Assembly (NCBI RefSeq): GCF_052117125.1
Contig: NZ_JBQKJT010000011.1
Coordinates: forward strand, 62,001-126,000
DNA: 64,000 nt
Direction of reading: 5' to 3'
Source of the DNA: Avoscillospira_A sp052117125
GTDB taxonomy: Bacteria > Bacillota > Clostridia > Oscillospirales > Oscillospiraceae
Shown piece by piece: positions 14,776-23,144 of the stretch. Below the pieces are notes generated by a model, which made no database searches, was not told where the DNA came from, and worked only from the letters and a program-made list of their open reading frames with translations. Each line of letters begins with the position of its first letter. Position 1 is the stretch's first letter. The translations under genes were made by a program, and so were the position numbers.

Positions 14776-17247
14776 ATGCCCAAGTCTTTGTACGTCGATC
14801 CGGTAGCCACCAGAGCACCGGGCAAAATCCATTTTGAGGATATTCCTGTTTGCGCCTACAACAAGACCATTGCCGAGGAGCGCGCCAACTTCTCCGATGA
14901 GGACCTGGTTCGCATCTACCGCGATATCACCATCCTCCGGGAATTTGAGAATATGCTGAACCTGATCAAGACCCAGGCCAGCTATAACGGCATCGACACC
15001 ACCTATCCCGGTCCTGCCCACCTGTCCCTGGGTCAGGAGGCCTCCTGCGTCGGTGAGGCGTATCTGCTGGATAAGGACGACTACATCTTCGGTTCTCACA
15101 GAAGCCACTCCGAGATTCTGGCCAAGAGCCTCAGCTGCATTGAGAAGATGAGCGATGACGAGCTTATGAAGGTCATGGAGAACTTCCTGGGCGGCAAGAC
15201 CCTGCGGGCCGTGGAGAAATTCGGCAAGTGCGACAACGTCAAGGAATTGGCTATCCGCTTTGTGCTGTACGGTACTTTGGCTGAAATCTTTGCGCGGGAG
15301 CCCGGCTTCCATCATGGTATGGGCGGTTCCATGCACGCGTTCTTCCTGCCGTTCGGCGTGTATCCCAACAATGCCATTGTAGGCGGCAGCGCCACGATTT
15401 CCGCCGGTGCTGCTCTCTATAAGAAAGTCAATCAGAAGAAGGGTATCGTGGTCTGCAACATCGGCGACGCATCCCTGGGCTGCGGCCCCGTTTGGGAAGC
15501 CTTTAACTTCGCCGCCATGGACCAGCTGAAGACGCTCTGGGAGGAAGGCATGAAGGGCGGCCTGCCAGTCATCTTCAACATCTTTAATAACTCTTACGGC
15601 ATGGGTGGCCAGACACGCGGCGAGACCATGGCCTATGATCTGCTGGCCCGGATCGGCGCCGGTATTACCCCCAACCAGATGCACGCCGAGCGTATCGACG
15701 GCTGGAACCCTCTGGCTGTCATCGATGCCTATAAGCGTAAGCTGGAGCTGCTGAAGAACAACGATGGCCCCGTCCTGCTGGATGTGGTGACTTACCGCCT
15801 GCTGGGCCACTCCACCTCCGACCAGAACGCCTACCGCACCAAAGAGGAGATCGAGGATTGGAGAAGCTACGATCCCATCATCAAGTACCGCCAGTCCCTG
15901 GTGGAGGCCGGTGTGGCCGAGGACTCCAAGTTTGAGGAAATCCTCAAGGAGACCTCCGAGCGGATGACCATGATCTGCAAGGCTGCTTCCGACAAGGGAA
16001 TCTCCCCCTATGTGGACTTTGTCAAGGAACCCGACTATGTGGCCAACCTGATGTTCTCCAATGAGACCGTCCGTTCCATGGACCCCGAGGGCAAGGTCCG
16101 CGTGGATACGCCCAAGGAGGAGAACTCCCGCTGGAAGTCCGTCCAGAGCAAGGAGCGCAGCGCCTTCAAGAACGGCCAGCCCGTCTCCAAGATGAAGGTC
16201 TACAATATTCGTGACGCCATCTTCGAGCCCATGTTCAACAAGTACTACGAGGACCCGACCCTCATCGCCTACGGCGAGGATGTCCGCGACTGGGGCGGTG
16301 CTTACGCGGTCTACCGCGGCATGATGGAGTCCATCCCGTACTCCCGTCTATTCAATTCCCCCATCTCCGAGGCTGCCATCGTGGGCTCTGGTGTCGGTTA
16401 TGCCATGTGCGGCGGCCGTGCGGTCATCGAGCTCATGTACTGCGACTTCATCGGCCGTGCCGGTGACGAGGTGTTCAACCAGATGTCCAAGTGGCAGGCC
16501 ATGTCCGCCGGTATCCTGAAGATGCCGCTGGTCCTCCGCGTCTCTGTGGGCGCCAAGTACGGCGCACAGCACTCCCAGGACTGGGTGGCCATCGTCTCCC
16601 ACATCCCCGGCCTGAAGGTCATGTTCCCCGCTACGCCTTACGAGGCCAAGGGCATTATGCAGGCCGCTCTGAACGGCACCGATCCCGTCATCATCTTCGA
16701 GTCCCAGCGTATCTACGATAAGGGCGAGGAGTTCCATGAGGGCGGCGTGCCTGTGGAGGAGTACGAGTGGCAGCCCGGCGCCGTCAACAAAGTGCGTGAC
16801 GGCAAGGACCTGACCATCCTCACCATCGGCGCCACCCTGTACCGCGCCCTGGACGCTGCCAAGGAGCTGAGCGAGAAGTACGGCATGGAGGCCGACGTCA
16901 TTAATATGCCGTCTCTGGTACCCCTGGACTACACCGATATTATTGCCTCCGTCAAGAAGACCGGCCGCGTGGTTCTGGCTTCCGACGCCTGCGCCAGAGG
17001 TTCCTTCCTCAACGATGTGGCCCAGAATATCAGCAATCTCTGCTTCGACTATCTGGATGCACCTCCCGTGGTGGTGGGCGCCAAGAACTGGATCACGCCT
17101 CCCTACGAGTTCGACGAGTTCTTCTTCCCGCAGGCTGAGTGGATCGTCGATGCGGTCAGCGCCAAGATCGTTCCCCTGGATGGCTACGTTTCCAAGATCA
17201 CGCCCACCGAGGCCCAGTTCCTCAAGAACGCCAAGGCAGGTGTGTAA
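14776..17247 (+). CDS. Thiamine-diphosphate E1 component, fused alpha and beta subunits
   Basis: An 823-residue protein joining both E1 chains. Residues ~45-400 are the alpha part: GPAHLSLGQEA, HHGMGGSMHAFF, and a ThDP/Mg motif running from GDASLGCGP to NNSYGMGG. Residues ~475-810 are the beta part (RDAIFEPMFNKYYED, AYGEDVRDWGGAY, SPISEAAIVGSGVGYA, and a transketolase C-terminal domain). The enzyme decarboxylates a 2-oxo acid or cleaves acetoin and passes the acyl group to the E2 lipoyl arm. ATG at 14776 follows AAAGGAT; an earlier in-frame start adds 16 residues unlike the family. Fused E1 chains are uncommon in clostridia, which normally use pyruvate:ferredoxin oxidoreductase. The substrate cannot be read from sequence. 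Confidence 0.88.
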   Translation: MPKSLYVDPVATRAPGKIHFEDIPVCAYNKTIAEERANFSDEDLVRIYRDITILREFENMLNLIKTQASYNGIDTTYPGPAHLSLGQEASCVGEAYLLDKDDYIFGSHRSHSEILAKSLSCIEKMSDDELMKVMENFLGGKTLRAVEKFGKCDNVKELAIRFVLYGTLAEIFAREPGFHHGMGGSMHAFFLPFGVYPNNAIVGGSATISAGAALYKKVNQKKGIVVCNIGDASLGCGPVWEAFNFAAMDQLKTLWEEGMKGGLPVIFNIFNNSYGMGGQTRGETMAYDLLARIGAGITPNQMHAERIDGWNPLAVIDAYKRKLELLKNNDGPVLLDVVTYRLLGHSTSDQNAYRTKEEIEDWRSYDPIIKYRQSLVEAGVAEDSKFEEILKETSERMTMICKAASDKGISPYVDFVKEPDYVANLMFSNETVRSMDPEGKVRVDTPKEENSRWKSVQSKERSAFKNGQPVSKMKVYNIRDAIFEPMFNKYYEDPTLIAYGEDVRDWGGAYAVYRGMMESIPYSRLFNSPISEAAIVGSGVGYAMCGGRAVIELMYCDFIGRAGDEVFNQMSKWQAMSAGILKMPLVLRVSVGAKYGAQHSQDWVAIVSHIPGLKVMFPATPYEAKGIMQAALNGTDPVIIFESQRIYDKGEEFHEGGVPVEEYEWQPGAVNKVRDGKDLTILTIGATLYRALDAAKELSEKYGMEADVINMPSLVPLDYTDIIASVKKTGRVVLASDACARGSFLNDVAQNISNLCFDYLDAPPVVVGAKNWITPPYEFDEFFFPQAEWIVDAVSAKIVPLDGYVSKITPTEAQFLKNAKAGV

Positions 17248-17250
17248 TTC

Positions 17251-17913
17251 ATGAGCGATACCCAGGTGAAAGCCGTTCTGTTTGATCTGGACGGCACCCT
17301 CCTGGATACGGTCAAAGACATCGGCACAGGTGCGAATCTCGCCCTGTGCCGACGCGGCTGTCCGGAATATCCGTTGGAGGACTACCGCGGCTTTGTGGGC
17401 CACGGTATCAAAAATCTGTTCCGTAAAATTGTGCCGGCTTCAGCCGGGGAGGAAGTCTATCAAAAAGCGCTGGACTTTTACCTCTCCTATTATCCGGATC
17501 ATTGTATGGACCACACGGAGTTGTTTCCCGGCATTCGGGAGCTGCTGCACAAGTTACAGGCAGCAGGTTACCAGTTGGGTGTCATCACCAACAAGACCCA
17601 AGAGACGGCCCAGAAGATCATGGACCACTATTTCCCGGAGGTGGATTTTGCCTTTGTGTGGGGTCGAAGCGGAGACCGCCCGTTGAAGCCGGACCCGGCG
17701 GCGGGTACATTGGCCTGTGTGGAGCTGGGCGTCAAGCCGGAGGAGGTACTGTTCTTCGGCGATGGCGATACCGACATGGAATTTGCCGTCAACTCCGGAT
17801 TTTGGCCGGTAGCCTGTAGTTGGGGCTACCGCAGCCGGGCGGAATTGACAGCAGCTGGCGCCCACCAGATTGTGGACACCACGGCAGAACTGGAGCAGAT
17901 TCTGCATCTATAA
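17251..17913 (+). CDS. HAD-family hydrolase, phosphoglycolate phosphatase-like
   Basis: A 220-residue HAD subfamily IA phosphatase. Motif I is FDLDGTLLDT near residue 14, motif II is VITNKT, the motif III lysine is in RPLKPDP, and motif IV is FFGDGDTD. A helical cap domain lies between motifs I and II. It begins three bases after the E1 stop and ends just before a strong terminator, so it is the last gene of the dehydrogenase-complex operon. A metabolite-repair or substrate-dephosphorylating role there is inference; phosphoglycolate is only the family default. Confidence 0.85.
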   Translation: MSDTQVKAVLFDLDGTLLDTVKDIGTGANLALCRRGCPEYPLEDYRGFVGHGIKNLFRKIVPASAGEEVYQKALDFYLSYYPDHCMDHTELFPGIRELLHKLQAAGYQLGVITNKTQETAQKIMDHYFPEVDFAFVWGRSGDRPLKPDPAAGTLACVELGVKPEEVLFFGDGDTDMEFAVNSGFWPVACSWGYRSRAELTAAGAHQIVDTTAELEQILHL

Positions 17914-17947
17914 AAGAAACGCTCTCTTCGGAGGGCGTTTCTTTTTT
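17913..17947 (+). terminator. Intrinsic terminator of the dehydrogenase-complex operon
   Basis: A 14-base stem (17913-17926 with 17931-17944, one G-T pair), TTCG tetraloop and a following T-run. It overlaps the stop codon of the HAD phosphatase gene. Confidence 0.92.
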
Positions 17948-17959
17948 ACGGAAAACACA

Positions 17960-17988
17960 TTGCGGATTTCATAAGAATGTGATACGAT
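17960..17988 (+). promoter_or_regulatory. Candidate sigma-A promoter for the NagD-like gene
   Basis: TTGCGG at 17960-17965 and TACGAT at 17983-17988, spaced by 17 bases, just after the upstream terminator and ~40 bases before the next ribosome site. Confidence 0.6.
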
Positions 17989-18037
17989 ACTATCGTAGAA
18001 AACAACCCATTTACGAGACGGAAACGAGGTCGGAATC

Positions 18038-18820
18038 ATGATAAATCTCAAGGAGAAAAAAGGCTTCCTGTGCGATATGGACGGTGTCATCTATCACGGC
18101 GAGCGTCTGCTGCCCGGCGTCAAGGAGTTTGTGGAATGGATGGTCAGCAACGATAAGAAGTTTCTGTTTCTGACCAATGCCAGCAGCCGCAGTCCCAAGG
18201 AACTGCAAATGCGCTTGGCCCGCATGGGTTTGGACATTGATGAAAGCCATTTTTATACCAGCGCCATGGCTACGGCGCAGTTCCTCAATACCCAGTCGCC
18301 CGGCTGCAGCGCCTATGTGGTGGGTGATCCAGGCCTGTACAACGCTCTCTATGAAAAGGGCATCACCACCAACGACGTCAATCCTGACTATGTGGTGATT
18401 GGTGAAACCGTCAACTACAATTTCGACACCATTACCAAGGCCATGCGCCATGTGATGAACGGCGCCCGGCTCATCGGCACCAATACGGACCTGACCGGCC
18501 CCTCCGATACGGGCCTGCTGCCCGCCTGTCGTGCTTTGGTGGCGCCCATCGAAGCGACCACAGGCAAGAAAGCATATTTTGTCGGCAAGCCGAATCCTCT
18601 GATGATGCGTACGGGCCTGCATCTATTGGGTGTCCATTCCGGTGAGGCCTGCATGGTGGGTGACCGCATGGATACGGACGTCATCGCTGGTATTGAGTCT
18701 GGTATGGATTCTATTCTGGTTCTCAGCGGTGTCACCAGCCGGGAGACCATTGAGCAGTATCCCTACCGTCCCAGACTGATTCTGGACGGTGTGGGCGATA
18801 TCGCACGCCTGGGCGTATAA
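18038..18820 (+). CDS. HAD-IIA family sugar-phosphatase-like hydrolase (NagD-like)
   Basis: A 260-residue HAD subfamily IIA phosphatase. Motif I FLCDMDGVIYHG, motif II FLTNASSRSP, lysine in YFVGKPNP, and motif IV MVGDRMDTDV are in the expected order, with the type-II cap between motifs II and III. NagD relatives dephosphorylate nucleotides, glycerol or sugar phosphates; the substrate here is unknown. It is monocistronic: its own promoter is at 17960 and terminator at 18832. Confidence 0.87.
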   Translation: MINLKEKKGFLCDMDGVIYHGERLLPGVKEFVEWMVSNDKKFLFLTNASSRSPKELQMRLARMGLDIDESHFYTSAMATAQFLNTQSPGCSAYVVGDPGLYNALYEKGITTNDVNPDYVVIGETVNYNFDTITKAMRHVMNGARLIGTNTDLTGPSDTGLLPACRALVAPIEATTGKKAYFVGKPNPLMMRTGLHLLGVHSGEACMVGDRMDTDVIAGIESGMDSILVLSGVTSRETIEQYPYRPRLILDGVGDIARLGV

Positions 18821-18831
18821 GCACTGCAATC

Positions 18832-18867
18832 AAGCGGAGACGTTCTTCGGGGCGTCTCCGCTTATTT
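18832..18867 (+). terminator. Intrinsic terminator after the NagD-like gene
   Basis: An 11-base perfect stem (18832-18842 with 18853-18863), extendable by wobble pairs to a TTCG loop, followed by a short T-rich tail. Confidence 0.85.
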
Positions 18868-18871
18868 ATGC

Positions 18872-18901
18872 TTGCATGGGAGAATTATCCTGTGATAAAA
18901 T
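18872..18901 (+). promoter_or_regulatory. Candidate promoter for the SLH L,D-transpeptidase
   Basis: TTGCAT at 18872-18877 and TAAAAT at 18896-18901 with an 18-base spacer, 31 bases upstream of the ATG. Confidence 0.5.
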
Positions 18902-18931
18902 GAGAGAAACCATTAGGAGAGGGGAAACAAT

Positions 18932-21211
18932 ATGAGAAAGTACATCAGTGCCATTTTGGCACTCCTGTGCGTCCTACAGATCAGCCTGCCGGTCAGGGCG
19001 CAGGAGCCGGAAACGGCTCCGGAGACTGTCGTAGAGGATACCGCACCGGTGGAGACGGGGGAGTCTGCGGTGGAAACGGAGGAGGCTCCGGTCGCAGAGG
19101 AGACTGTACCGGCAGAAGAAGAAACCACTCCGGCTGACGACGTAGAAACCACACCGGAGGACGAGCCGCCGACGGCGGAAGAGGAGCCGGAAGAGCTTGT
19201 TCTGTCGGAAACACCGGCAGATTGGGCGGCGGAGGCAGTCAATTTCTGCGTGGAGCACGGTATCATTGATGGTCAGAACTTGCGGCTGAGCGCTCAGGCG
19301 ACCCGGGCAGAATTGGCCACCATGCTGACGCGGCTGCTGGCTGTAGAGCGGCAGGCGGATTTGCGCGGATATGTGGATATTGCGCCGGGCGACTGGTATT
19401 ATACCGCCGTATCTCAGGCTGTGGCCGCCGGTATTCTGACAGGCAGCGGCGACCATTTGAAGCCCGGCTATACGGTGACACGTCAGGAGGCCATGGTGAT
19501 GCTGGCCCGTTGCTTTGGCACGGAGGCAGGAAACACAGCGCTGCTCAACAGCTACAGTGACTGTGCCGGTGTGGAGCCGTGGGCCGCCGGAGCCGTGGCC
19601 GGATTGATTGAACAGGGAATTGTCAGCGGATACGGTCAGGAGCTGAGCCCTAAGAAGCCTATCACGCGCCAGGAGCTGATCCGCCTGATCTACGATCTGG
19701 CCGGTCAGGTGCAGACGGAGCAGCCGGAAGCGGAAACGGTTCTGACTGGAAACGTGGTCTATCAGGGGGATTCCCTGCGGGATGTGACCATCGACGGCAA
19801 CCTCTATCTGGGCGGCGCGGCAGAAGAACAGCGCCAGCTGGACAATGTTCAGGTCGACGGCGTCATTGTTTGCTATGGCGGCAGCGTTGCTTTGACGGAG
19901 AACGTTACCGCCGGCGAGATTATTTTGGCTGGTGAGGAAGCGGAACTGACCACATCTGGTGATGCCGCGGTGGTGGTCCAGGGCAGTAATGCCGTGGTGT
20001 CCGGTGGTGGAACCGTGGAGACCAACCGGAATGTAACGCTGCAAAACGGCGTGTATGACCAGGTCAGTGTGGAGCAGGGGACCGTGACGGTGGAGGCTGA
20101 CGCCACGGTGCATACGGCAGAGCTGTGGAGCGCTGCCAGCACCATCACAGGTGACGGAACTGTGGAGACCGCTGTATGCTATCACAAGGATGCCGCTGTG
20201 AAAACTGCGGAGACAGAGGTCCAGAAGGTTCTGGATCATGCATTGGGCCAGACGCAGCTGCAAGTGACCCGTTGGGCCAATAACGTGCTGCCGGGCAAGC
20301 AAACCATTGAGACTACGATACAATTTACCAATGTGCCCAATGACGGGACGCCGCGGCTGTGCGATGTGGCATGGTATGTGGACGGTGTGGTGCAGAAACG
20401 CCAGTGGCAGGTGCCGGTGACGGAGGGCACGACGGTTACATATTCTCACTGGGTACCCTTTGAAGAGCTGTTCCAGCCGACGAAAACCGTCATGTTGGAG
20501 GTCACCTGTGATGGGGAGACTCGGTATCTGTCCCAGACGGTGCAGCAGCAGGGAGAGACGGTGGATACCATCAATGTGGAAGCTACGGTTCGTTATGACA
20601 CCAATTTGTATCGGTATGAGTCCCTGTCCGGTTACATTAAAACCGTTCCGGCGGGAACTAAGGTGATCTATTTTGACTATGTGGGCCGTACTTCGGCGGA
20701 GATTCGGCTGCCGGACGGTACGACAGGCTGGGTCAACTGGTATTCCATTGATATTTCCACGAAGAACTATGTACAGAAAAACGATTACCAGACGGCTACC
20801 AAGGAGTATTTCGTCAATAACAAGGGCTACTCCAGCAAAACAGATTATCTGGTGTGGATCAGCCTGTTGAAAGAGCGGGTGAACGTGTTCCAGGGCAGCC
20901 AGGGCAACTGGAAGCTGGTCCAATCGTTCCCATGCAGCAGCGGCAAGAATACCACCCCTACCAACGGTGGTGTGTTTGCGTATCAATACCGCCAGAATTA
21001 TTGGGATTTCGGCTATTATTATGTCAAGAAACCCATGATTTTCAATGGCGGCCATGCGTTCCACACCAGAACGTATATCAAATCCACCGGCGGTCTGCTG
21101 GATGCCACCATGCAGGGCACGGTATCGCAGGGCTGTATTCGGATGTATGACGCCGATGTAGACTGGCTGTGGGACAACCTGCCGTTCCAGTCCACGGTTG
21201 TGGTATATTAA
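18932..21211 (+). CDS. SLH-domain-anchored L,D-transpeptidase (YkuD), secreted
   Basis: A 759-residue exported cell-wall enzyme. A signal peptide (residues 1-~24, ending PVRAQ) is followed by an acidic Glu/Thr/Pro-rich linker to ~92, three SLH domains (~93-265) for binding secondary wall polymer, and a valine/threonine-rich stretch (~270-430) with beta-helix-like periodicity. Next come an Ig-like segment, an SH3-like segment (LPDGTTGWVNWYS), and a C-terminal YkuD domain with GGHAFHTR and the catalytic motif SQGCIRM (Cys735). The enzyme should form 3-3 peptidoglycan crosslinks or attach proteins. AGGAGAGG precedes the ATG. Combining SLH anchoring with a YkuD domain is uncommon but not unknown. 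It is monocistronic, ended by a strong terminator. Confidence 0.87.
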   Translation: MRKYISAILALLCVLQISLPVRAQEPETAPETVVEDTAPVETGESAVETEEAPVAEETVPAEEETTPADDVETTPEDEPPTAEEEPEELVLSETPADWAAEAVNFCVEHGIIDGQNLRLSAQATRAELATMLTRLLAVERQADLRGYVDIAPGDWYYTAVSQAVAAGILTGSGDHLKPGYTVTRQEAMVMLARCFGTEAGNTALLNSYSDCAGVEPWAAGAVAGLIEQGIVSGYGQELSPKKPITRQELIRLIYDLAGQVQTEQPEAETVLTGNVVYQGDSLRDVTIDGNLYLGGAAEEQRQLDNVQVDGVIVCYGGSVALTENVTAGEIILAGEEAELTTSGDAAVVVQGSNAVVSGGGTVETNRNVTLQNGVYDQVSVEQGTVTVEADATVHTAELWSAASTITGDGTVETAVCYHKDAAVKTAETEVQKVLDHALGQTQLQVTRWANNVLPGKQTIETTIQFTNVPNDGTPRLCDVAWYVDGVVQKRQWQVPVTEGTTVTYSHWVPFEELFQPTKTVMLEVTCDGETRYLSQTVQQQGETVDTINVEATVRYDTNLYRYESLSGYIKTVPAGTKVIYFDYVGRTSAEIRLPDGTTGWVNWYSIDISTKNYVQKNDYQTATKEYFVNNKGYSSKTDYLVWISLLKERVNVFQGSQGNWKLVQSFPCSSGKNTTPTNGGVFAYQYRQNYWDFGYYYVKKPMIFNGGHAFHTRTYIKSTGGLLDATMQGTVSQGCIRMYDADVDWLWDNLPFQSTVVVY

Positions 21212-21215
21212 AACA

Positions 21216-21251
21216 AAAACAGTGGAAATCAGATGATTTCCACTGTTTTTT
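21216..21251 (+). terminator. Intrinsic terminator after the SLH protein gene
   Basis: A 15-base perfect stem (21216-21230 with 21235-21249), AGAT loop and T-run. It separates this gene from the convergent RNase P RNA. Confidence 0.93.
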
Positions 21252-21255
21252 ACAT

Positions 21256-21619
21256 AAAAACGCGATCGGGCCTATAAGCCGGGTTCTGTAATCGACAGCC
21301 ATCTATCTAGGCGCACCGTTGCCGGTACGCTCCAGCCACCTTCTCGGGGACGGCCGGGCAAGCCTGAGTCCCCTCTGCGGTGTTGCTCCGGATAGAGTTT
21401 ACAGCATCAAGCGGTTCCCCGTTGATGGGTGAGCTCTTACCTCGCCTTTCCACCCTTACCTCGTCGATACAAGTACCGGCGGGGCGGTATATCTCTGTTG
21501 CACTTTTCCTGAAGTCGCCTTCGGCGGGCGTTACCCGTTATCCTTGCCCTGTGGAGCCCGGACTTTCCTCACGGCCGACCTTTCGGTACTGGTCGCGCGG
21601 CTGTCCGGCCCGGTCGCAA
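21256..21619 (-). ncRNA. rnpB: RNase P RNA (M1-type), bacterial class A
   Basis: Read on the minus strand, the conserved core GAGGAAAGTCCGGGCTCC lies near 21560-21580. GGTAACGCCC, the AGGTAAGAGCTC region, AGATAGATGGCTGTC and the 3' ACAGAACCCGGCTTATAGG follow in the right order. Helix P1 forms between GCGACCGGGCC at the 5' end and GGCCCGATCGC at the 3' end (21262-21272), with a T-run after it (A-run 21256-21260 on the plus strand). This RNA is the catalytic part of RNase P, which trims tRNA 5' ends. Boundaries are good to a few bases. Confidence 0.96.
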
Positions 21620-21624
21620 CAGTT

Positions 21625-21653
21625 ATTCTAACGGATTTCGGGAGAAATGTCAA
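21625..21653 (-). promoter_or_regulatory. Sigma-A promoter of rnpB
   Basis: On the minus strand TTGACA (21653-21648) and TAGAAT (21630-21625) are spaced by exactly 17 bases, placing the start of transcription at about 21617-21620, the predicted RNase P RNA 5' end. Confidence 0.88.
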
Positions 21654-21658
21654 ATCGG

Positions 21659-21687
21659 TTGCAAAAAAAAGAAAAGATAGATATAAT
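21659..21687 (+). promoter_or_regulatory. Sigma-A promoter of murD-ispD-ispF
   Basis: TTGCAA at 21659-21664 and TATAAT at 21682-21687, 17-base spacer. Its -35 box is only five bases from the -35 box of the divergent rnpB promoter. Confidence 0.8.
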
Positions 21688-21760
21688 GGTTTGGAGTGGA
21701 TCTGCGGCCACAGTGCCAAAGCGGACCGCGGTTTTTTGGAACCTGGAGAGGAGAACTGCC

Positions 21761-23143
21761 ATGAATGAGCGAATGGAACGCTATTTTGAGGCGCTGCGGG
21801 GCAAGCGGGTAGCCGTCCTGGGCCTGGGCGTCAGCAACCGGCCTCTGGTGCGGCTGCTGCTGGCCCACGGCGCAAATGTCCTGGGTTGCGATATGGCCCA
21901 GCGGGACCAGCTGGAGCCGGAGGTGTTGGAGCTGGAGCAGCAAGGCTTGCAGTTGCAGCTGGGGCAGAACTATCTGGAAAATGTCACAGCGGATGTGGTA
22001 TTCCGCACACCGGGCCTGCATCCCAACCGACCGCAGCTGGTGGATATGCGGCGGCGGGGCATGGTCATGACCTCGGAGATGGAGGCGTTCTTCCAGGTGT
22101 GCCCCTGCACCATCATCGCGGTCACCGGTTCCGATGGAAAGACCACCACCACTACACTGATCGCGGAGATTCTCAAGCAGGCCGGCCGCACGGTATGGGT
22201 GGGCGGCAACATCGGTCAACCGCTGCTGCCCAAGGCGGGGGAGATGAGCCCTGCGGATGTCGCCGTGGTAGAACTCAGCTCTTTTCAGCTGATGGATATG
22301 AAGCACAGTCCCCAGGTGGCCGTTCTGACCAATCTGGCTCCTAACCATCTGGATGTACATAAGGATATGGAGGAGTATGTGGCGGCCAAGGAGAACATTT
22401 ACCTCCATCAGACATCCGGAGATACAGTGGTATTGAACCGGGATAATGCCATCACCCACAGCTTTGTGCCAAAGGCAAAAGGAACGGTGCTGGAATTTTC
22501 CCGTCGGACCCGCCCCCAGCGGGGTGTATACCTGGAAAACGGCGTCATCTGGCGTTGCGGGGAACCGCCGGAGAAGATTCTGGAGCAGTCGGAGATTTTC
22601 CTGCCGGGTATTCACAACGTGGAGAACTATATGGCGGCCATCTGCGCTGTGGAGGGGCTGGCCTCCGACGAGGACATCCGCCATGTGGCCAGAAACTTCG
22701 GCGGCGTGGAGCATCGCATTGAGTTGGTGCGGGTCAAGGACGGCGTGAAGTTTTACAATGATTCCATCGCGTCCAGCCCGTCCCGGACCCGTGCGGGTCT
22801 GCGGAGCTTCGACCAGAAGATCATTCTCATTGCAGGCGGTTATGATAAACATATCCCCTATGACGATCTGGGGCCGGAGATTGTGGATCATGTGAAGACG
22901 CTGGTTCTCACCGGTGCTACTGCACCGAAAATCCGAGCCGCCGTGGAACAGGCGGCCAACTATGTTCCCGGTTCACCGGAGATTCTGGAGGAAGCGGATT
23001 TTTACGAGGCTATTCGCACAGCGGCCCGGGCGGCACAGTCCGGCGACGTGGTTATGCTGTCCCCGGCCAGCGCGTCCTTTGACCACTTCCGCAACTTTAT
23101 GGTCCGGGGTAACGCGTTCAAACAGACGGTTATGGAGCTTTGA
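21761..23143 (+). CDS. murD: UDP-N-acetylmuramoylalanine--D-glutamate ligase
   Basis: A 460-residue Mur ligase that adds D-glutamate to UDP-MurNAc-L-Ala in the cytoplasm. N-terminal Rossmann domain (VLGLGVSNRPLVRLLL), central ATPase with P-loop VTGSDGKTTTTTLI and GGNIGQPLL, then ELSSFQLM, NLAPNHLDVH and the C-terminal domain motif YNDSIASSPSRT. ATG at 21761 is preceded by GAGAGGAG; an upstream in-frame start would add 38 unrelated residues and overlap the promoter. ispD follows one base after the stop. MurD grouped with isoprenoid genes links precursor and lipid-carrier supply. Confidence 0.95.
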   Translation: MNERMERYFEALRGKRVAVLGLGVSNRPLVRLLLAHGANVLGCDMAQRDQLEPEVLELEQQGLQLQLGQNYLENVTADVVFRTPGLHPNRPQLVDMRRRGMVMTSEMEAFFQVCPCTIIAVTGSDGKTTTTTLIAEILKQAGRTVWVGGNIGQPLLPKAGEMSPADVAVVELSSFQLMDMKHSPQVAVLTNLAPNHLDVHKDMEEYVAAKENIYLHQTSGDTVVLNRDNAITHSFVPKAKGTVLEFSRRTRPQRGVYLENGVIWRCGEPPEKILEQSEIFLPGIHNVENYMAAICAVEGLASDEDIRHVARNFGGVEHRIELVRVKDGVKFYNDSIASSPSRTRAGLRSFDQKIILIAGGYDKHIPYDDLGPEIVDHVKTLVLTGATAPKIRAAVEQAANYVPGSPEILEEADFYEAIRTAARAAQSGDVVMLSPASASFDHFRNFMVRGNAFKQTVMEL

Positions 23144-23144
23144 T

